Shown: in pieces, positions 8,808 to 17,635 of the stretch
Layout: each line of letters begins with the position of its first letter
Numbering within the stretch: position 1 is the first letter of the stretch
DNA from: Microbacterium foliorum
Lineage (GTDB): Bacteria; Actinomycetota; Actinomycetes; Actinomycetales; Microbacteriaceae
Assembly: GCF_003367705.1 (NCBI RefSeq)
Contig: NZ_CP031425.1
Coordinates: 930,001-994,000, forward strand
DNA: 64,000 bases
Direction of reading: 5' to 3'
Position numbers and translations under genes: made by a program
Notes under the pieces: generated by a model
What the model saw: the letters and a program-made list of their open reading frames with translations, nothing else
The model's database searches: none
Told to the model about the DNA's origin: nothing

Positions 8808-11084
8808 ATGTCATCGGGGCGGTGGGAACAGCACTTGGCGCGCCCGCGCCTGCTCTCGGCGCTGTCGATCCCCTCTCGTGCGGTGGTGGTCGTGGGCCCG
8901 TCCGGCGCCGGGGCCTCGACTCTGCTGAGGAACTGGGCGCAGGGGCGCGCAGCGCAGTGGGCGGTCCGCGGCGACATCCCCGACCCGACAGAGGGCGTGC
9001 TCGTGGTGGACGACGCCGACACTCTGTCGGATGACGACTGGACGCGAATCCACGGGCTGCTCGCCGCTGATCCTCTGCTGCTGCTGCGTGCTGCCGTGCA
9101 CGATCGGCGGGCGGTTCCGGCGGAGCTGCAGGCGGACTTCGTGACAGAGCTCTGCTTCACCGCCGAGGAGACCCGTGCGTACCTGGCGCTGATCGGGTCC
9201 CCGCTCGATGCCGCGGGTGCGCACCGGGTCACCGGAGGGCTGCCGGCGGCCGTGCGCGCGATCGGACAGCTCAAGAACCTGCGCGCCGAGCAGGTGAGCG
9301 CCGCGCTGCGAGACCTGCATCCGCAGCCCCTCGATGCGCCCGACGCGCACCTCGCCGTGCCAGAGGTGCTCACCCGGGAGGTCGTCGCCGCGCTCGGCGG
9401 ATCCCCCGGGGTCCTCGACCGCGCGGAAGCCGCAGGGCAGGGAGAGTGGGCCGGTGACCCCGGGCATCCGTTCTTCGTCCTCTCCGCGCCGGTGCGCGCG
9501 GCCACCGCCGCGGCACACCCGACGCCTGGCTCCCCGTCGGTGCACGCCCGCGCGGGGCGCACGCTCCTCGCGCAGAGAGCCTGGTACGGAGCGCTGCTCG
9601 AGGGCGCGTCCGCCGGGTCGCTCGACCTCGTGGACGCGGCGTTGAAGGGCGGCGGCCTCACCCTCATCCGTGCTCACGGCGCGTCGATCTCGACAGCGCT
9701 GCGCGACATCCGCCTCCTCGACCTGCGCACCTGGCCGGTGATCGCGATGGCTCAGGCGCTGATCTTCAACGCCCGGCGCGAGCACCGGCTGCGAGCGGTC
9801 GAGCTCATGGGCATGGCGCTGATCGGCGCCAGACGGGCGCCGGCGGACGGCGCGGACCGCGCACTGCTGCGGGTCATCGAAGCGGTCGTCCGCCGTCTGC
9901 TGGGCCTGGGTGACGACGGGGTCGACGCGGCCCTGACCGCGGCGAGGATCCTCCGAGGCCTCTCGCCCGACGAGCTGCGAAAGATCGACGGCCTGGTCGA
10001 GGACCTGCACTCGCACAGCGCGATCACCCTGATGTACGGCGACCGCCCCGAGGATGCGCTCGCGGAGTTCGAGCGGGCGTTCGCGACGGCGCGTCGGCCC
10101 AGCGGTCAGCTGGTCGCCATCGGCGGGGCCGCGATGGTGCACGCCTCGTCCGGTGACCTCGTCGCCGCGCAGACCTGGGTGGACATCGCCGGGTCCCGGT
10201 CATGGCCGGAGGTGCTGCTCAACGAGTACCAGGGCACTCCGCTGCGCATCGCCGAAGCGAAGATCGCCCTCGAGCGCGATGATCTCGACGGGGCCGAGGT
10301 CGCCCTGAACAGCGTCTGGCACATCATCGAGACTGTCGAGCACTGGCCCACGCTCGCGCACCTGCGCGCGCTGCTCGACATCCGCCTCGGCCGCGCCGAG
10401 GTCGGGCTCGAGGAGTTCCGGGCGCTTCGGCGCCGCAGGGGACGACGCAAGCCGCGGTCCCAGCGGCGGCTGCTCGACCTCACCGACTCCGCGCTCGCCC
10501 TCGCAGCCGGCGACATGGCGTCGGCCCGCAGACTGGTCGACCAGGGCGGCGATGCGGCGATGCTCACACTCGGGGTCGCCAGAGTCGAGATCTTCGACGG
10601 ACGCCACGAACGCGCCCAGCGCAGGCTCGCGGGCATCGAGGTCGAGGCGCCCGAGGCGCGGGCGCACCTCGCGGTGCTCGAAGCGCTGATCCTCCGACGT
10701 GCCGGCCGGCCCGAGGAGGCCGCGACGGCCGCGCGTCGTGCCAGGGCGATCGCCGACGCCCACGGTCTCCGCACGCCGTTCCTCCTCGTTCCCGCCGAAG
10801 ACAGGGCGCTGTTCGGGCCCGAGGTGATCGATGTCGCGACGCCGAGCCTGACTGCGCGACCTGCCGTGCCGCGCCTGACCTCGCGGGAGCGCGTGATCCT
10901 CACAGAACTGCGCGGGACCGCCAGCGTCGGCGAGATCGCCGAACGCCTGCACGTCTCGGAGAACACCGTGAAGTCGCAGCGCAGATCGCTGTACCGCAAA
11001 CTCGGGGTGTCCTCGCGCGACGAGGCCATCGCCGTCGCGATGGGTCAGGGCCTGTTCGAGGCGGGGACCGAACGGGGCCGATGA
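8808..11084 (+). CDS. Large LuxR-family transcriptional regulator with N-terminal P-loop (LAL/MalT-like)
   Basis: 758 residues. A Walker A motif GPSGAGAS is at residues 30-37 and a Walker B-like VLVVDDAD about 30 residues later, so the N-terminus is an ATPase module, although shorter than the classical STAND NACHT/NB-ARC domain. The middle is helical and probably TPR-like. The C-terminal 65 residues are a LuxR helix-turn-helix (LTSRERVILTEL, then IAERLHVSENTVKSQRR, then YRKLGVSSRDEA). The gene is divergent from the MFS transporter with only 48 bp between them, which suggests it regulates that transporter in response to a bound ligand. The inducer is unknown. Confidence 0.85.
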   Translation: MSSGRWEQHLARPRLLSALSIPSRAVVVVGPSGAGASTLLRNWAQGRAAQWAVRGDIPDPTEGVLVVDDADTLSDDDWTRIHGLLAADPLLLLRAAVHDRRAVPAELQADFVTELCFTAEETRAYLALIGSPLDAAGAHRVTGGLPAAVRAIGQLKNLRAEQVSAALRDLHPQPLDAPDAHLAVPEVLTREVVAALGGSPGVLDRAEAAGQGEWAGDPGHPFFVLSAPVRAATAAAHPTPGSPSVHARAGRTLLAQRAWYGALLEGASAGSLDLVDAALKGGGLTLIRAHGASISTALRDIRLLDLRTWPVIAMAQALIFNARREHRLRAVELMGMALIGARRAPADGADRALLRVIEAVVRRLLGLGDDGVDAALTAARILRGLSPDELRKIDGLVEDLHSHSAITLMYGDRPEDALAEFERAFATARRPSGQLVAIGGAAMVHASSGDLVAAQTWVDIAGSRSWPEVLLNEYQGTPLRIAEAKIALERDDLDGAEVALNSVWHIIETVEHWPTLAHLRALLDIRLGRAEVGLEEFRALRRRRGRRKPRSQRRLLDLTDSALALAAGDMASARRLVDQGGDAAMLTLGVARVEIFDGRHERAQRRLAGIEVEAPEARAHLAVLEALILRRAGRPEEAATAARRARAIADAHGLRTPFLLVPAEDRALFGPEVIDVATPSLTARPAVPRLTSRERVILTELRGTASVGEIAERLHVSENTVKSQRRSLYRKLGVSSRDEAIAVAMGQGLFEAGTERGR

Positions 11085-11095
11085 TCACGGCGTGA

Positions 11096-12037
11096 TCAGG
11101 CGGAAACACCCCACGGGAGCGACTCGATGTACCGCAGCAGCACCCCTTCGCGCAGCGCCCACGGCGACACCTCGAGCTCGTCGACCTCGAGAGCTGTCAT
11201 CGCGGTGTGGAGCGAGACGGCGGCGGCCACGATCTGGAAGGTGCGGTCGGCGGTGATCCCCGGCAGCTCCTGGCGCGCACCTGCGGGGAGGCGGGCGAGC
11301 CGGGGGATCCACGACCCCAGCGACGCGCGCGGCAGCACCATGCGCTGAATGCCCGACCATCCGGGCACGGGGTATCCGGCGAGCTTGGCGAGCGAGCGGA
11401 TCGCCTTGGACGAGCCGACCACGTGGTCCGGCCGCGGCAGGGCCGCGAACCGGGGGCGGATCTCGGCGAGCGTCGCCGTCGCGTGCTCCCGGAGGCGCTC
11501 CACGTCGTCTTCGCCGGGAGGATCGTGGGGCAGGAACTGCACGGTCATCCGCCCCGCGCCGAGAGGAACGGATGCCGCCGCATCGGGCACCTCGTCGTCG
11601 CCCGCTGCGATCTCCAGCGATCCGCCGCCGATGTCGAGGAGCAGCAGCTGACCGGCCGACCAGCCGAACCAGCGGCGGACGGCGAGGAAGGTGAGCTCCG
11701 CCTCCGTCTCGCCGTCGAGCACCTGCAGCGGTTGACCCAGCGCCCGCTCGATCCGGGCGATCACCTCAGCGCCGTTGCGGGCGTCGCGCACGGCGCTGGT
11801 CGCGGTCGCCAGCAGCTCGTCGACGTTCTCGGCCTCGGCGACCCGACGAGCCTGGTGCACAGCCGACTCGAGTGCCACCACGCCCTCTTCGGAGATCGCG
11901 CCGTCCGGCGTCAGGTACCGCATCAGCCGCAGCACGGAGCGATCGCTGGTCGTCGCGAGCGGCCGCCCTCCCGGCCGGACATCCGCGGCGAGCATGTGGA
12001 CGGTGTTGGAACCGATGTCGAGGACTCCGAGGCGCAC
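11096..12037 (-). CDS. Ppx/GppA-family exopolyphosphatase
   Basis: 313 residues, the short actinobacterial Ppx/GppA form consisting only of the two actin-like (ASKHA) lobes. The N-terminus LGVLDIGSNTVHML is the phosphate-1 loop; LLLDIGGGSLEIA near residue 140 is the phosphate-2 loop; GSSKAIRSLAKL follows the second lobe. These proteins hydrolyse inorganic polyphosphate or pppGpp; which one is preferred here cannot be decided. The gene converges with the LuxR-type gene and diverges from coaA. The start is GTG with a TAGTCT box 6 nt upstream. Confidence 0.88.
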   Translation of the reverse strand: MRLGVLDIGSNTVHMLAADVRPGGRPLATTSDRSVLRLMRYLTPDGAISEEGVVALESAVHQARRVAEAENVDELLATATSAVRDARNGAEVIARIERALGQPLQVLDGETEAELTFLAVRRWFGWSAGQLLLLDIGGGSLEIAAGDDEVPDAAASVPLGAGRMTVQFLPHDPPGEDDVERLREHATATLAEIRPRFAALPRPDHVVGSSKAIRSLAKLAGYPVPGWSGIQRMVLPRASLGSWIPRLARLPAGARQELPGITADRTFQIVAAAVSLHTAMTALEVDELEVSPWALREGVLLRYIESLPWGVSA

Positions 12038-12043
12038 GGGTAG

Positions 12044-12049
12044 AGACTA
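12044..12049 (-). promoter_or_regulatory. -10 box for a leaderless ppx transcript
   Basis: On the minus strand TAGTCT ends 6 nt before GTG 12037. It faces the coaA box 13 bp away on the other strand, so the two promoters are nearly back to back. Confidence 0.45.
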
Positions 12050-12061
12050 CTGCCGCGCCGT

Positions 12062-12067
12062 TACGAT
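12062..12067 (+). promoter_or_regulatory. -10 box for a leaderless coaA transcript
   Basis: TACGAT ends 6 nt before GTG 12074, and no Shine-Dalgarno-like sequence is present in the short gap. Confidence 0.45.
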
Positions 12068-12073
12068 GTATCC

Positions 12074-13018
12074 GTGACCACCGCCGATCCCACGCTGCCG
12101 CTGTCTCCGTACCGAGAGATCGGCCGTGAGGAATGGGCGCGGTTGGCCGCGGGACTCGACCAGCCGCTGACCGAGACCGAGGTCGTGGAGCTGCGCGGCA
12201 TCGGCGATCGACTCGACCTCACCGAGGTGCGCGAGGTCTATCTGCCGCTGAGTCGCCTGCTCAGCCTCTATGCGACCTCGACCAAGCGACTGGGGGCGGC
12301 GACGAGCTCGTTCCTGCAGGAGGACGACACCACCACGCCCTTCGTGGTGGGGGTCGCGGGTTCGGTCGCCGTGGGCAAGTCGACCATCGCCCGTCTGCTG
12401 CGGGAGCTGATGAGCCGCTGGCCGGGTACGCCGCGGGTCGAGCTGGTGACGACGGACGGATTCCTCTACCCGAACGCAGAGCTCGCGCGCCGCGGCCTCA
12501 TGGATCGCAAGGGATTCCCCGAGTCCTACGACCGCCGAGCCCTCATCGACTTCCTCACCGAGGTCAAGAGCGGCGCCGCCGAGGTGCGTGCCCCGTTCTA
12601 TTCGCATATGCGATACGACATCGTTCCCGACGCCCGCGTGGTCGTGCGTCGACCCGACGTGGTGATCGTCGAGGGGCTCAACGTGCTGCAGCCGCCCGCG
12701 GCGCCCAACGACGTCGCGGTGAGCGACCTCTTCGACTTCTCGATCTTCGTCGACGCCGACACCTCGCACATCGAGAAGTGGTACGTCGACCGCTTCCTCG
12801 CGCTGCGGCAGGGCGCCTTCTCGAACCCGTCGTCGTACTTCAACGTGTTCGCTCACCTCACCGACGAGGAGGCGATCACGACGGCACTCGGATACTGGAA
12901 CGAGATCAACATGCCGAACCTCGTCGAGAACGTGATGCCGACCAAGCACCGCGCGCGCCTGGTGCTCAACAAGGGTGTCGACCACAGCGTCGAGAGCGTG
13001 CTGCTGCGCAAGCTCTGA
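12074..13018 (+). CDS. coaA: Type I pantothenate kinase
   Basis: Phosphorylates pantothenate, the first and usually rate-setting step of coenzyme A synthesis. The 314-residue length fits type I (CoaA) enzymes. The P-loop GSVAVGKST lies near residue 95 and is followed by [13 protein letters not shown], the RKGFPESYD segment and [10 protein letters not shown], all characteristic of the family. The start is GTG with a TANNNT box immediately before it and no leader. It stands alone, divergent from ppx and followed by the separate glmS promoter. Confidence 0.95.
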   Translation: MTTADPTLPLSPYREIGREEWARLAAGLDQPLTETEVVELRGIGDRLDLTEVREVYLPLSRLLSLYATSTKRLGAATSSFLQEDDTTTPFVVGVAGSVAVGKSTIARLLRELMSRWPGTPRVELVTTDGFLYPNAELARRGLMDRKGFPESYDRRALIDFLTEVKSGAAEVRAPFYSHMRYDIVPDARVVVRRPDVVIVEGLNVLQPPAAPNDVAVSDLFDFSIFVDADTSHIEKWYVDRFLALRQGAFSNPSSYFNVFAHLTDEEAITTALGYWNEINMPNLVENVMPTKHRARLVLNKGVDHSVESVLLRKL

Positions 13019-13083
13019 GACGCCGCATCCGCGTCGCCCCGGCTCGGGCGGGTTCGTTCGGCACCTTCGCAAACTCCCGCGCT

Positions 13084-13089
13084 TATTCT
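13084..13089 (+). promoter_or_regulatory. -10 box for a leaderless glmS transcript
   Basis: TATTCT ends 7 nt before ATG 13097. There is no room for a ribosome-binding site, and no glmS-ribozyme-like leader can exist on such a transcript. Confidence 0.45.
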
Positions 13090-13096
13090 TGACCCC

Positions 13097-14944
13097 ATGT
13101 GTGGAATCGTCGGATACGTGGGCCCGCGGCCCAGCCAGGACATCCTTCTCGCGGGCCTCGCCCGTCTCGAGTACCGGGGCTACGACTCCGCCGGCGTCGC
13201 CGTGATCGACCGCGACGGAACCCTCGGTATGCGCAAGAAGGCAGGCAAGCTCGCGATGCTGCGGGACTCCCTCGCCGACGCCCCGCTGCCTGACGGAAGC
13301 ACCGGGATCGGACACACCCGCTGGGCGACGCATGGTGGCCCCACCGACGAGAACGCGCACCCGCACCTCGCCGACGATGACCGGCTCGCGGTCATCCACA
13401 ACGGCATCATCGAGAACTTCGCCGTCCTGCGCGACGAGCTGCTCGCCGACGGCGTGCGTTTCCGCAGCGAGACCGACACCGAGGTCGCGGCCGCTCTTCT
13501 CGGTCGCGAGTACCGCTCGAACGGCGGCGACCTGCAGCTCGCCTTCCGCGGCGTCGTCAACCGTCTGGAGGGGGCGTTCACGCTCCTCGCGATGCACCAG
13601 GACCACCCCGGACTGGTCGTCGGGGCCCGCCGCAACTCTCCGCTGGTGATCGGTCTCGGCGAGGGCGAGAACTTCCTCGGATCCGACGTGGCCGCCTTCA
13701 TCGAGCACACCCGCAAGGCGCTGGCCATCGGTCAGGACCAGATCGTCTCGATCACCCCGGATGCCGTCACCGTGACCGACTTCGGCGGCACCCCCGTCGA
13801 GGCCGAGCCGTTCGACGTCTCGTGGGACGCCGCCGCCGCCGAGAAGGGCGGCTGGTCGAGCTTCATGGCCAAGGAGGTCTCCGAGCAGCCCGAGGCCGTC
13901 GCGAACACGATCCGTGGCCGCATCCGCGGCGATCAGGTCGTGATCCCGGAGCTCGAGGGACTCGACGACCTGTTCCTCGGCATCAACCGCATCATCATCA
14001 CCGCCTGCGGCACCGCATCGTACTCGGCGCTCGTCGGCAAGTACGCGATCGAGCAGTGGGCGCGCGTGCCCGTCGACGTCGAGCTCGCCCACGAGTTCCG
14101 CTACCGCGACCCGGTGATCGGGGCCGACACGCTCGTCGTGTCGATCAGCCAGTCGGGCGAGACCATGGACACCCTGATGGCCGTGAAGTACGCGCGGGAG
14201 CGCGGCGCCCGCACCCTGTCGATCTGCAACACCCAGGGGGCCACGATCCCGCGCGAGTCGGATGCCGTGGTCTACACCCACGCCGGCCCCGAGGTCGCGG
14301 TCGCCTCCACGAAGGCGTTCTCGGCGCAGATCACCGCTCTGCTGCTGCTCGGTCTGCACATGGGTCGTGTGCGCGGCGCCGTCGAGGACGCATCGGCGGA
14401 CGTCGCCGAGCTGCTGGCCCTTCCCGAGAAGATCGCGAAGGTGCTCGAGAGCGAACACGATCACGTCAGCCAGCTGGCGGGCTGGATGGCGGACACCCGC
14501 TCGGTCCTCTTCCTCGGCCGCCACGTGGGCTTCCCGATCGCCCTCGAGGGTGCGCTCAAGCTCAAGGAGATCTCCTACATCCATGCGGAGGGCTTCGCGG
14601 CGGGCGAGCTCAAGCACGGCCCGATCGCCCTGATCGAGCCGGGGCAGCCGGTCTTCGTCCTCGTGCCGTCGCCGCGGCACTCCGCAGTGGTGCACTCGAA
14701 GGTGGTCTCCAACATCCAGGAGATCCGCGCTCGCGGCGCTCGCGTGATCGTCGTCGCCGAAGAGGGCGACGCGGCCGTTCTGCCGTTCGCCGACGAGGTC
14801 ATCCGCATCCCGCTCGCCGGTGCGATGTTCGAGCCGCTGCTCGCGGTCGTGCCGCTGCAGGTGTTCGCGATGGCGCTCGCGACGGCGAAGGGCCTCGATG
14901 TCGATCAGCCGCGCAACCTCGCGAAGTCCGTCACGGTCGAGTAG
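13097..14944 (+). CDS. glmS: Glutamine-fructose-6-phosphate aminotransferase (isomerizing)
   Basis: Makes glucosamine-6-phosphate from fructose-6-phosphate and glutamine. 615 residues. The N-terminus MCGIVGYVG carries the catalytic Cys2 of the class II glutaminase domain (to about residue 220), with HTRWATHG and HNGIIENF around its glutamine pocket. Two SIS sugar-isomerase domains follow: TACGTASYSALVGKY with SQSGETMDT in the first, and LFLGRHVGFPIALEGALKLKEI in the second. The C-terminus DQPRNLAKSVTVE is the conserved flexible tail. It supplies the substrate for GlmM encoded upstream. Confidence 0.97.
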   Translation: MCGIVGYVGPRPSQDILLAGLARLEYRGYDSAGVAVIDRDGTLGMRKKAGKLAMLRDSLADAPLPDGSTGIGHTRWATHGGPTDENAHPHLADDDRLAVIHNGIIENFAVLRDELLADGVRFRSETDTEVAAALLGREYRSNGGDLQLAFRGVVNRLEGAFTLLAMHQDHPGLVVGARRNSPLVIGLGEGENFLGSDVAAFIEHTRKALAIGQDQIVSITPDAVTVTDFGGTPVEAEPFDVSWDAAAAEKGGWSSFMAKEVSEQPEAVANTIRGRIRGDQVVIPELEGLDDLFLGINRIIITACGTASYSALVGKYAIEQWARVPVDVELAHEFRYRDPVIGADTLVVSISQSGETMDTLMAVKYARERGARTLSICNTQGATIPRESDAVVYTHAGPEVAVASTKAFSAQITALLLLGLHMGRVRGAVEDASADVAELLALPEKIAKVLESEHDHVSQLAGWMADTRSVLFLGRHVGFPIALEGALKLKEISYIHAEGFAAGELKHGPIALIEPGQPVFVLVPSPRHSAVVHSKVVSNIQEIRARGARVIVVAEEGDAAVLPFADEVIRIPLAGAMFEPLLAVVPLQVFAMALATAKGLDVDQPRNLAKSVTVE

Positions 14945-15011
14945 CCCACGCCGGCGCCGGCGCCCGTTCCCGCTCTCGTTCTCGGCCCTCCGTCTGCGGT
15001 GCCCCGGCCGT

Positions 15012-15083
15012 ATGGCTGACAGTTCCCCGCCTGGCTGAACCGGAGTGTGCTCGAGGTCAGCCATGGGGGAATCCTCCAGCCAT
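15012..15083. repeat. 72-nt imperfect palindrome, left copy (GGCTGA/TTCCCC repeat family)
   Basis: Three blocks pair across the element: ATGGCTG 15012-15018 with CAGCCAT 15077-15083, TTCCCC 15023-15028 with GGGGAA 15066-15071, and TGGCTGA 15032-15038 with TCAGCCA 15057-15063, leaving a loop of about 18 nt. It ends 6 nt before the stop codon of the DUF559-type gene. A second element of the same length lies on the other side of that gene at 16024-16095. Confidence 0.7.
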
Positions 15084-15088
15084 CCGGC

Positions 15089-15937
15089 TCATGAGCGCGC
15101 CCGAGCGAGCGCGCCCGAGATCGCGGCGATCACGACGCTCCACTCGTGGATGATCATGGCGTAGTCGAAGCGGAGCGTCTCGAATCCCAGACGGGATGCC
15201 GCGGCATCCCGAATCAGGTCACGATGGCGTTCGGAACGGCCGGCGTGGTTGTCCTTGCCATCGGCTTCGAGGATGACGCGCCTCTCCACGACGAAGTCGA
15301 CTCGCCCGACCCCGTCGATCGACACCTGTGTCTCCACCCGGATGCCGAGCAGATGCAGCCGCAGTCGGACGATGGACTCGAGCCCGCTGTCTGCATCATG
15401 GCGTGCGATGTCGGCAAGCCACCGAGCGCGCACCGGAAGAGCTGCACGGATGCGGCGCCTCGCGTCTGCGCCGATCAGGCCCAGCGCCCACGCCGACTCG
15501 TATGCGGCGAAGAAGAACTCCTCGCCGTGACATCCGAACGCCTGCACGAGCGCCTGTTCGACCGGGGCGAGTCCCAGTCGCATCGAGCCCGCACGGTAGT
15601 GCTCGACGCACTCGCAGTGGGCATGCGGATGCCTTCGTCCGGCGAGACCGAGCCACACATGAGGATGCTCGTCGTCGGCGAGAACCCAGACCCCGTGCAT
15701 GCGCAGCGCGCCGGAACAGGAGAGCGCACCCCCGTGCAGGGCGGCGGTTCGCACACTCCCTGCGCATGACGGCGCCGCGAACACCCCGGCGCGCACCCGG
15801 GACAGCGCGCCGCGCCGCACCGCGTCGGAGAGGTCCTTGCGTGTGCATCCGAATCGCGCGAGCCGTGACCCGCGGGCGACTCCGCCCTGCAGTTCGACGA
15901 GCATCAGAGGTGTGGGCATCCGCCGATCCTCGTTCAT
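15089..15937 (-). CDS. AbiEi-antitoxin-like/DUF559 (Vsr-fold endonuclease-like) protein
   Basis: About 282 residues from the ATG at 15937 (AGGGG lies upstream); ATG 15919 is an alternative and 15997 is also open. The N-terminal 50 residues (TRKDLSDAVRRGALSRVRAGVF) resemble the winged-helix domain found at the start of AbiEi-type antitoxins. The C-terminal 110 residues match DUF559-type PD-(D/E)XK nucleases: ESIVRLRLHLLG, then VGRVDFVVERRVILEADGK with the candidate catalytic Asp and E-x-D-G-K, then RHRDLIRDAA and LRFDYAMI. Such genes are common singletons in Microbacteriaceae and their role is unproven. Two palindromic repeats of one family flank it. Confidence 0.7.
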   Translation of the reverse strand: MNEDRRMPTPLMLVELQGGVARGSRLARFGCTRKDLSDAVRRGALSRVRAGVFAAPSCAGSVRTAALHGGALSCSGALRMHGVWVLADDEHPHVWLGLAGRRHPHAHCECVEHYRAGSMRLGLAPVEQALVQAFGCHGEEFFFAAYESAWALGLIGADARRRIRAALPVRARWLADIARHDADSGLESIVRLRLHLLGIRVETQVSIDGVGRVDFVVERRVILEADGKDNHAGRSERHRDLIRDAAASRLGFETLRFDYAMIIHEWSVVIAAISGALARARS

Positions 15938-16023
15938 CCGTCGACCCCTGGTCACGGAGAATGCCGTGATCTGGGGACACTCTCTGCGGCCGTGCATCTG
16001 GGGAGGAGCCGTGGCACGGCCGG

Positions 16024-16095
16024 ATGGCTGAACATCCCCCGATTGGCTGACGTATGACGCCGACAGGGGCCGCCCACCGGGGAATTGTCAGCCAC
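16024..16095. repeat. 72-nt imperfect palindrome, right copy (GGCTGA/TTCCCC repeat family)
   Basis: The outer arms TGGCTGA 16025-16031 and TCAGCCA 16088-16094 pair, as do CCCC 16036-16039 or 16037-16040 and GGGG 16079-16082; the inner TGGCTGA at 16044-16050 has lost most of its partner. GGGGAATTGTCAGCC at 16079-16093 matches the reverse complement of 15014-15028 in the left copy at 14 of 15 positions. The middle of the two copies has diverged. Confidence 0.7.
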
Positions 16096-16097
16096 CC

Positions 16098-16130
16098 GGG
16101 CGAGGGAGGGCGAGGGCGAGGGCGAGGGCG
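16098..16130 (+). repeat. GGGCGA hexanucleotide tandem repeat
   Basis: About five units of GGGCGA, one of them shortened to GGGA, lie 40 nt upstream of acpS. The G-runs could form a quadruplex and the tract could vary in length by slippage. It lies outside any coding region. Confidence 0.7.
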
Positions 16131-16160
16131 CCGTGTCGGGGGAGCGGCGGATGCCGCGAC

Positions 16161-16166
16161 TAGGCT
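16161..16166 (+). promoter_or_regulatory. -10 box for a leaderless acpS transcript
   Basis: TAGGCT ends 6 nt before GTG 16173. This would be the promoter of the whole acpS-alr-tsaE cluster. Confidence 0.5.
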
Positions 16167-16172
16167 GAACGG

Positions 16173-16532
16173 GTGATCATCGGGACCGGCATCGACCTCG
16201 TGGACATCCCGCGATTCGAGCGGACACTCGATCGCACGCCACGACTTCTGGAGCGTCTCTTCGCGCCGAGCGAGCGCGGTCTGCGGCTGCCCTCGCTCGC
16301 TGCCAGGTACGCGGCGAAGGAGGCGCTCATCAAGACCCTCGGCGGATCCGACGGGGTGCACTGGATCGAGATCGAGATCGCCTCGGAGTCGTCGGGCCGC
16401 CCGCACTTCGTCCTGACCGGGAGCACCGCCGACGTCGTCGCCGAGCGGGGCATCACCCGACTGCACCTGACCCTCACCCATGACGCGGGACTCGCCGCGG
16501 CATTCGTCGTCGCCGAAGGAGAGCCGCTGTGA
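16173..16532 (+). CDS. acpS: Holo-[acyl-carrier-protein] synthase
   Basis: Transfers 4'-phosphopantetheine from CoA to acyl carrier protein. 119 residues, typical AcpS length. The N-terminus IIGTGIDLVDIPRFE contains the metal-binding Asp, and RYAAKEALIKTLGG contains the second acidic ligand (Glu) and the adjacent Lys. LTLTHDAGLAAAFVVA is the family C-terminal strand-helix. GTG start, first gene of an overlapping cluster; it shares 4 nt (GTGA) with alr, suggesting translational coupling. Confidence 0.95.
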   Translation: MIIGTGIDLVDIPRFERTLDRTPRLLERLFAPSERGLRLPSLAARYAAKEALIKTLGGSDGVHWIEIEIASESSGRPHFVLTGSTADVVAERGITRLHLTLTHDAGLAAAFVVAEGEPL

Positions 16533-17635
16533 CCGTCCCGTTCCGCGAGGCACGCATCGAGCTGGATGCGATCACCGACAACGTCCGCCACTTCCGTCGC
16601 CTCACCGGCGTCGAGGTCATCGCCGTCGTCAAGGCGAACGCCTACGGTCACGGCGCTGCGCCTGCAGCCGTGGCCGCGCTCGCCGGGGGCGCCACGCGGC
16701 TCGGGGTCGCCGAGATCCCCGAGGCGCTCGATCTGCGCCGGCAGGGGATCACCGCCCCGATCGTGGCGTGGCTGCACGCTCCGGGTGAGAGGTTCGATCA
16801 GGCGGCGGCGCACGACATCGAGGTGGGCATCTCGTCGTTCGACCAGCTGGAGGCGGCGGGTGCCGTCGCCTCGGTCGACCGTCCGGTGGGTGTGCACCTC
16901 AAGTTCGAGACCGGGCTGTCACGCAACGGCATCGCTCCGGCGGACTGGCGTCGTGTGCTGGCCGAGGCGGCGCGGCTCGAGCGCATCGGACGGCTGCGGA
17001 TCATCGGTCTCTTCAGCCACCTCTCGAACACGTCGCCGCAGGACGACCGTGAGGCGCTGGCGAAGTTCGAGCAGGGGGTGGAGGTCGCGGCCTCGTTCGG
17101 CATCCATCCCGAGATCCGCCACATCGCGGCCACCGCCGCGGCCATAGACCTGCCCGAGATGCGACTGGACGCGGTGCGGATCGGCGTCGGCATCTACGGA
17201 CTCTCGCCCTTCGAGGACCGCTCGTCGGCCGAGCTGGGTCTGCGTCCGGCGATGACGCTGCGTGGCGCGGTCGCAGCCGTGCGCCGCGTTCCGGCAGGGA
17301 CCGGGGTGTCGTACGGGTACGACCATCGCGCCCCGCACGACACGACGCTGGTGCTGGTGCCTCTCGGGTATGCCGACGGCGTGCCCCGTCAGGCCTCGGG
17401 GCGACTGCCGGTCTCGATCGCCGGTCGGCGCCATCTCAACGTCGGACGCATCGCGATGGACCAGTTCGTCGTGGACGTCGGCGACACCCCCGTCTCGATC
17501 GGCGACGAGGTGGTGCTGTTCGGCGACCCGACCCTCGGCGTGCCGTCGGCGGCGGAGTGGGCCAACGCCGCCTCGACCATCAACTACGAGATCGTCACGC
17601 GCATCGGCGCCCGCGTGCCCCGGCGGTCGGCATGA
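16529..17635 (+). CDS. alr: Alanine racemase
   Basis: Interconverts L- and D-alanine for peptidoglycan synthesis. 368 residues. The PLP-binding lysine is K35 in VVKANAYGHG. The second catalytic residue is the tyrosine in GVSYGYDHR, contributed across the dimer, and NYEIVTRIGARVPR closes the C-terminal beta domain. It overlaps acpS by 4 nt upstream and tsaE by 4 nt downstream, an order seen widely in actinobacteria. GTG start. Confidence 0.96.
   Translation: MTVPFREARIELDAITDNVRHFRRLTGVEVIAVVKANAYGHGAAPAAVAALAGGATRLGVAEIPEALDLRRQGITAPIVAWLHAPGERFDQAAAHDIEVGISSFDQLEAAGAVASVDRPVGVHLKFETGLSRNGIAPADWRRVLAEAARLERIGRLRIIGLFSHLSNTSPQDDREALAKFEQGVEVAASFGIHPEIRHIAATAAAIDLPEMRLDAVRIGVGIYGLSPFEDRSSAELGLRPAMTLRGAVAAVRRVPAGTGVSYGYDHRAPHDTTLVLVPLGYADGVPRQASGRLPVSIAGRRHLNVGRIAMDQFVVDVGDTPVSIGDEVVLFGDPTLGVPSAAEWANAASTINYEIVTRIGARVPRRSA

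Noticed and set aside
13018..13096. glmS ribozyme before glmS
   Set aside because: Only 78 nt separate coaA and glmS and a -10-like box sits 7 nt before the start, so no room for a ribozyme is left; none of its conserved core is seen.
15089..15937. Part of a complete AbiE toxin-antitoxin pair
   Set aside because: Only the short winged-helix segment resembles AbiEi; there is no AbiEii nucleotidyltransferase gene beside it and the C-terminus is nuclease-like.
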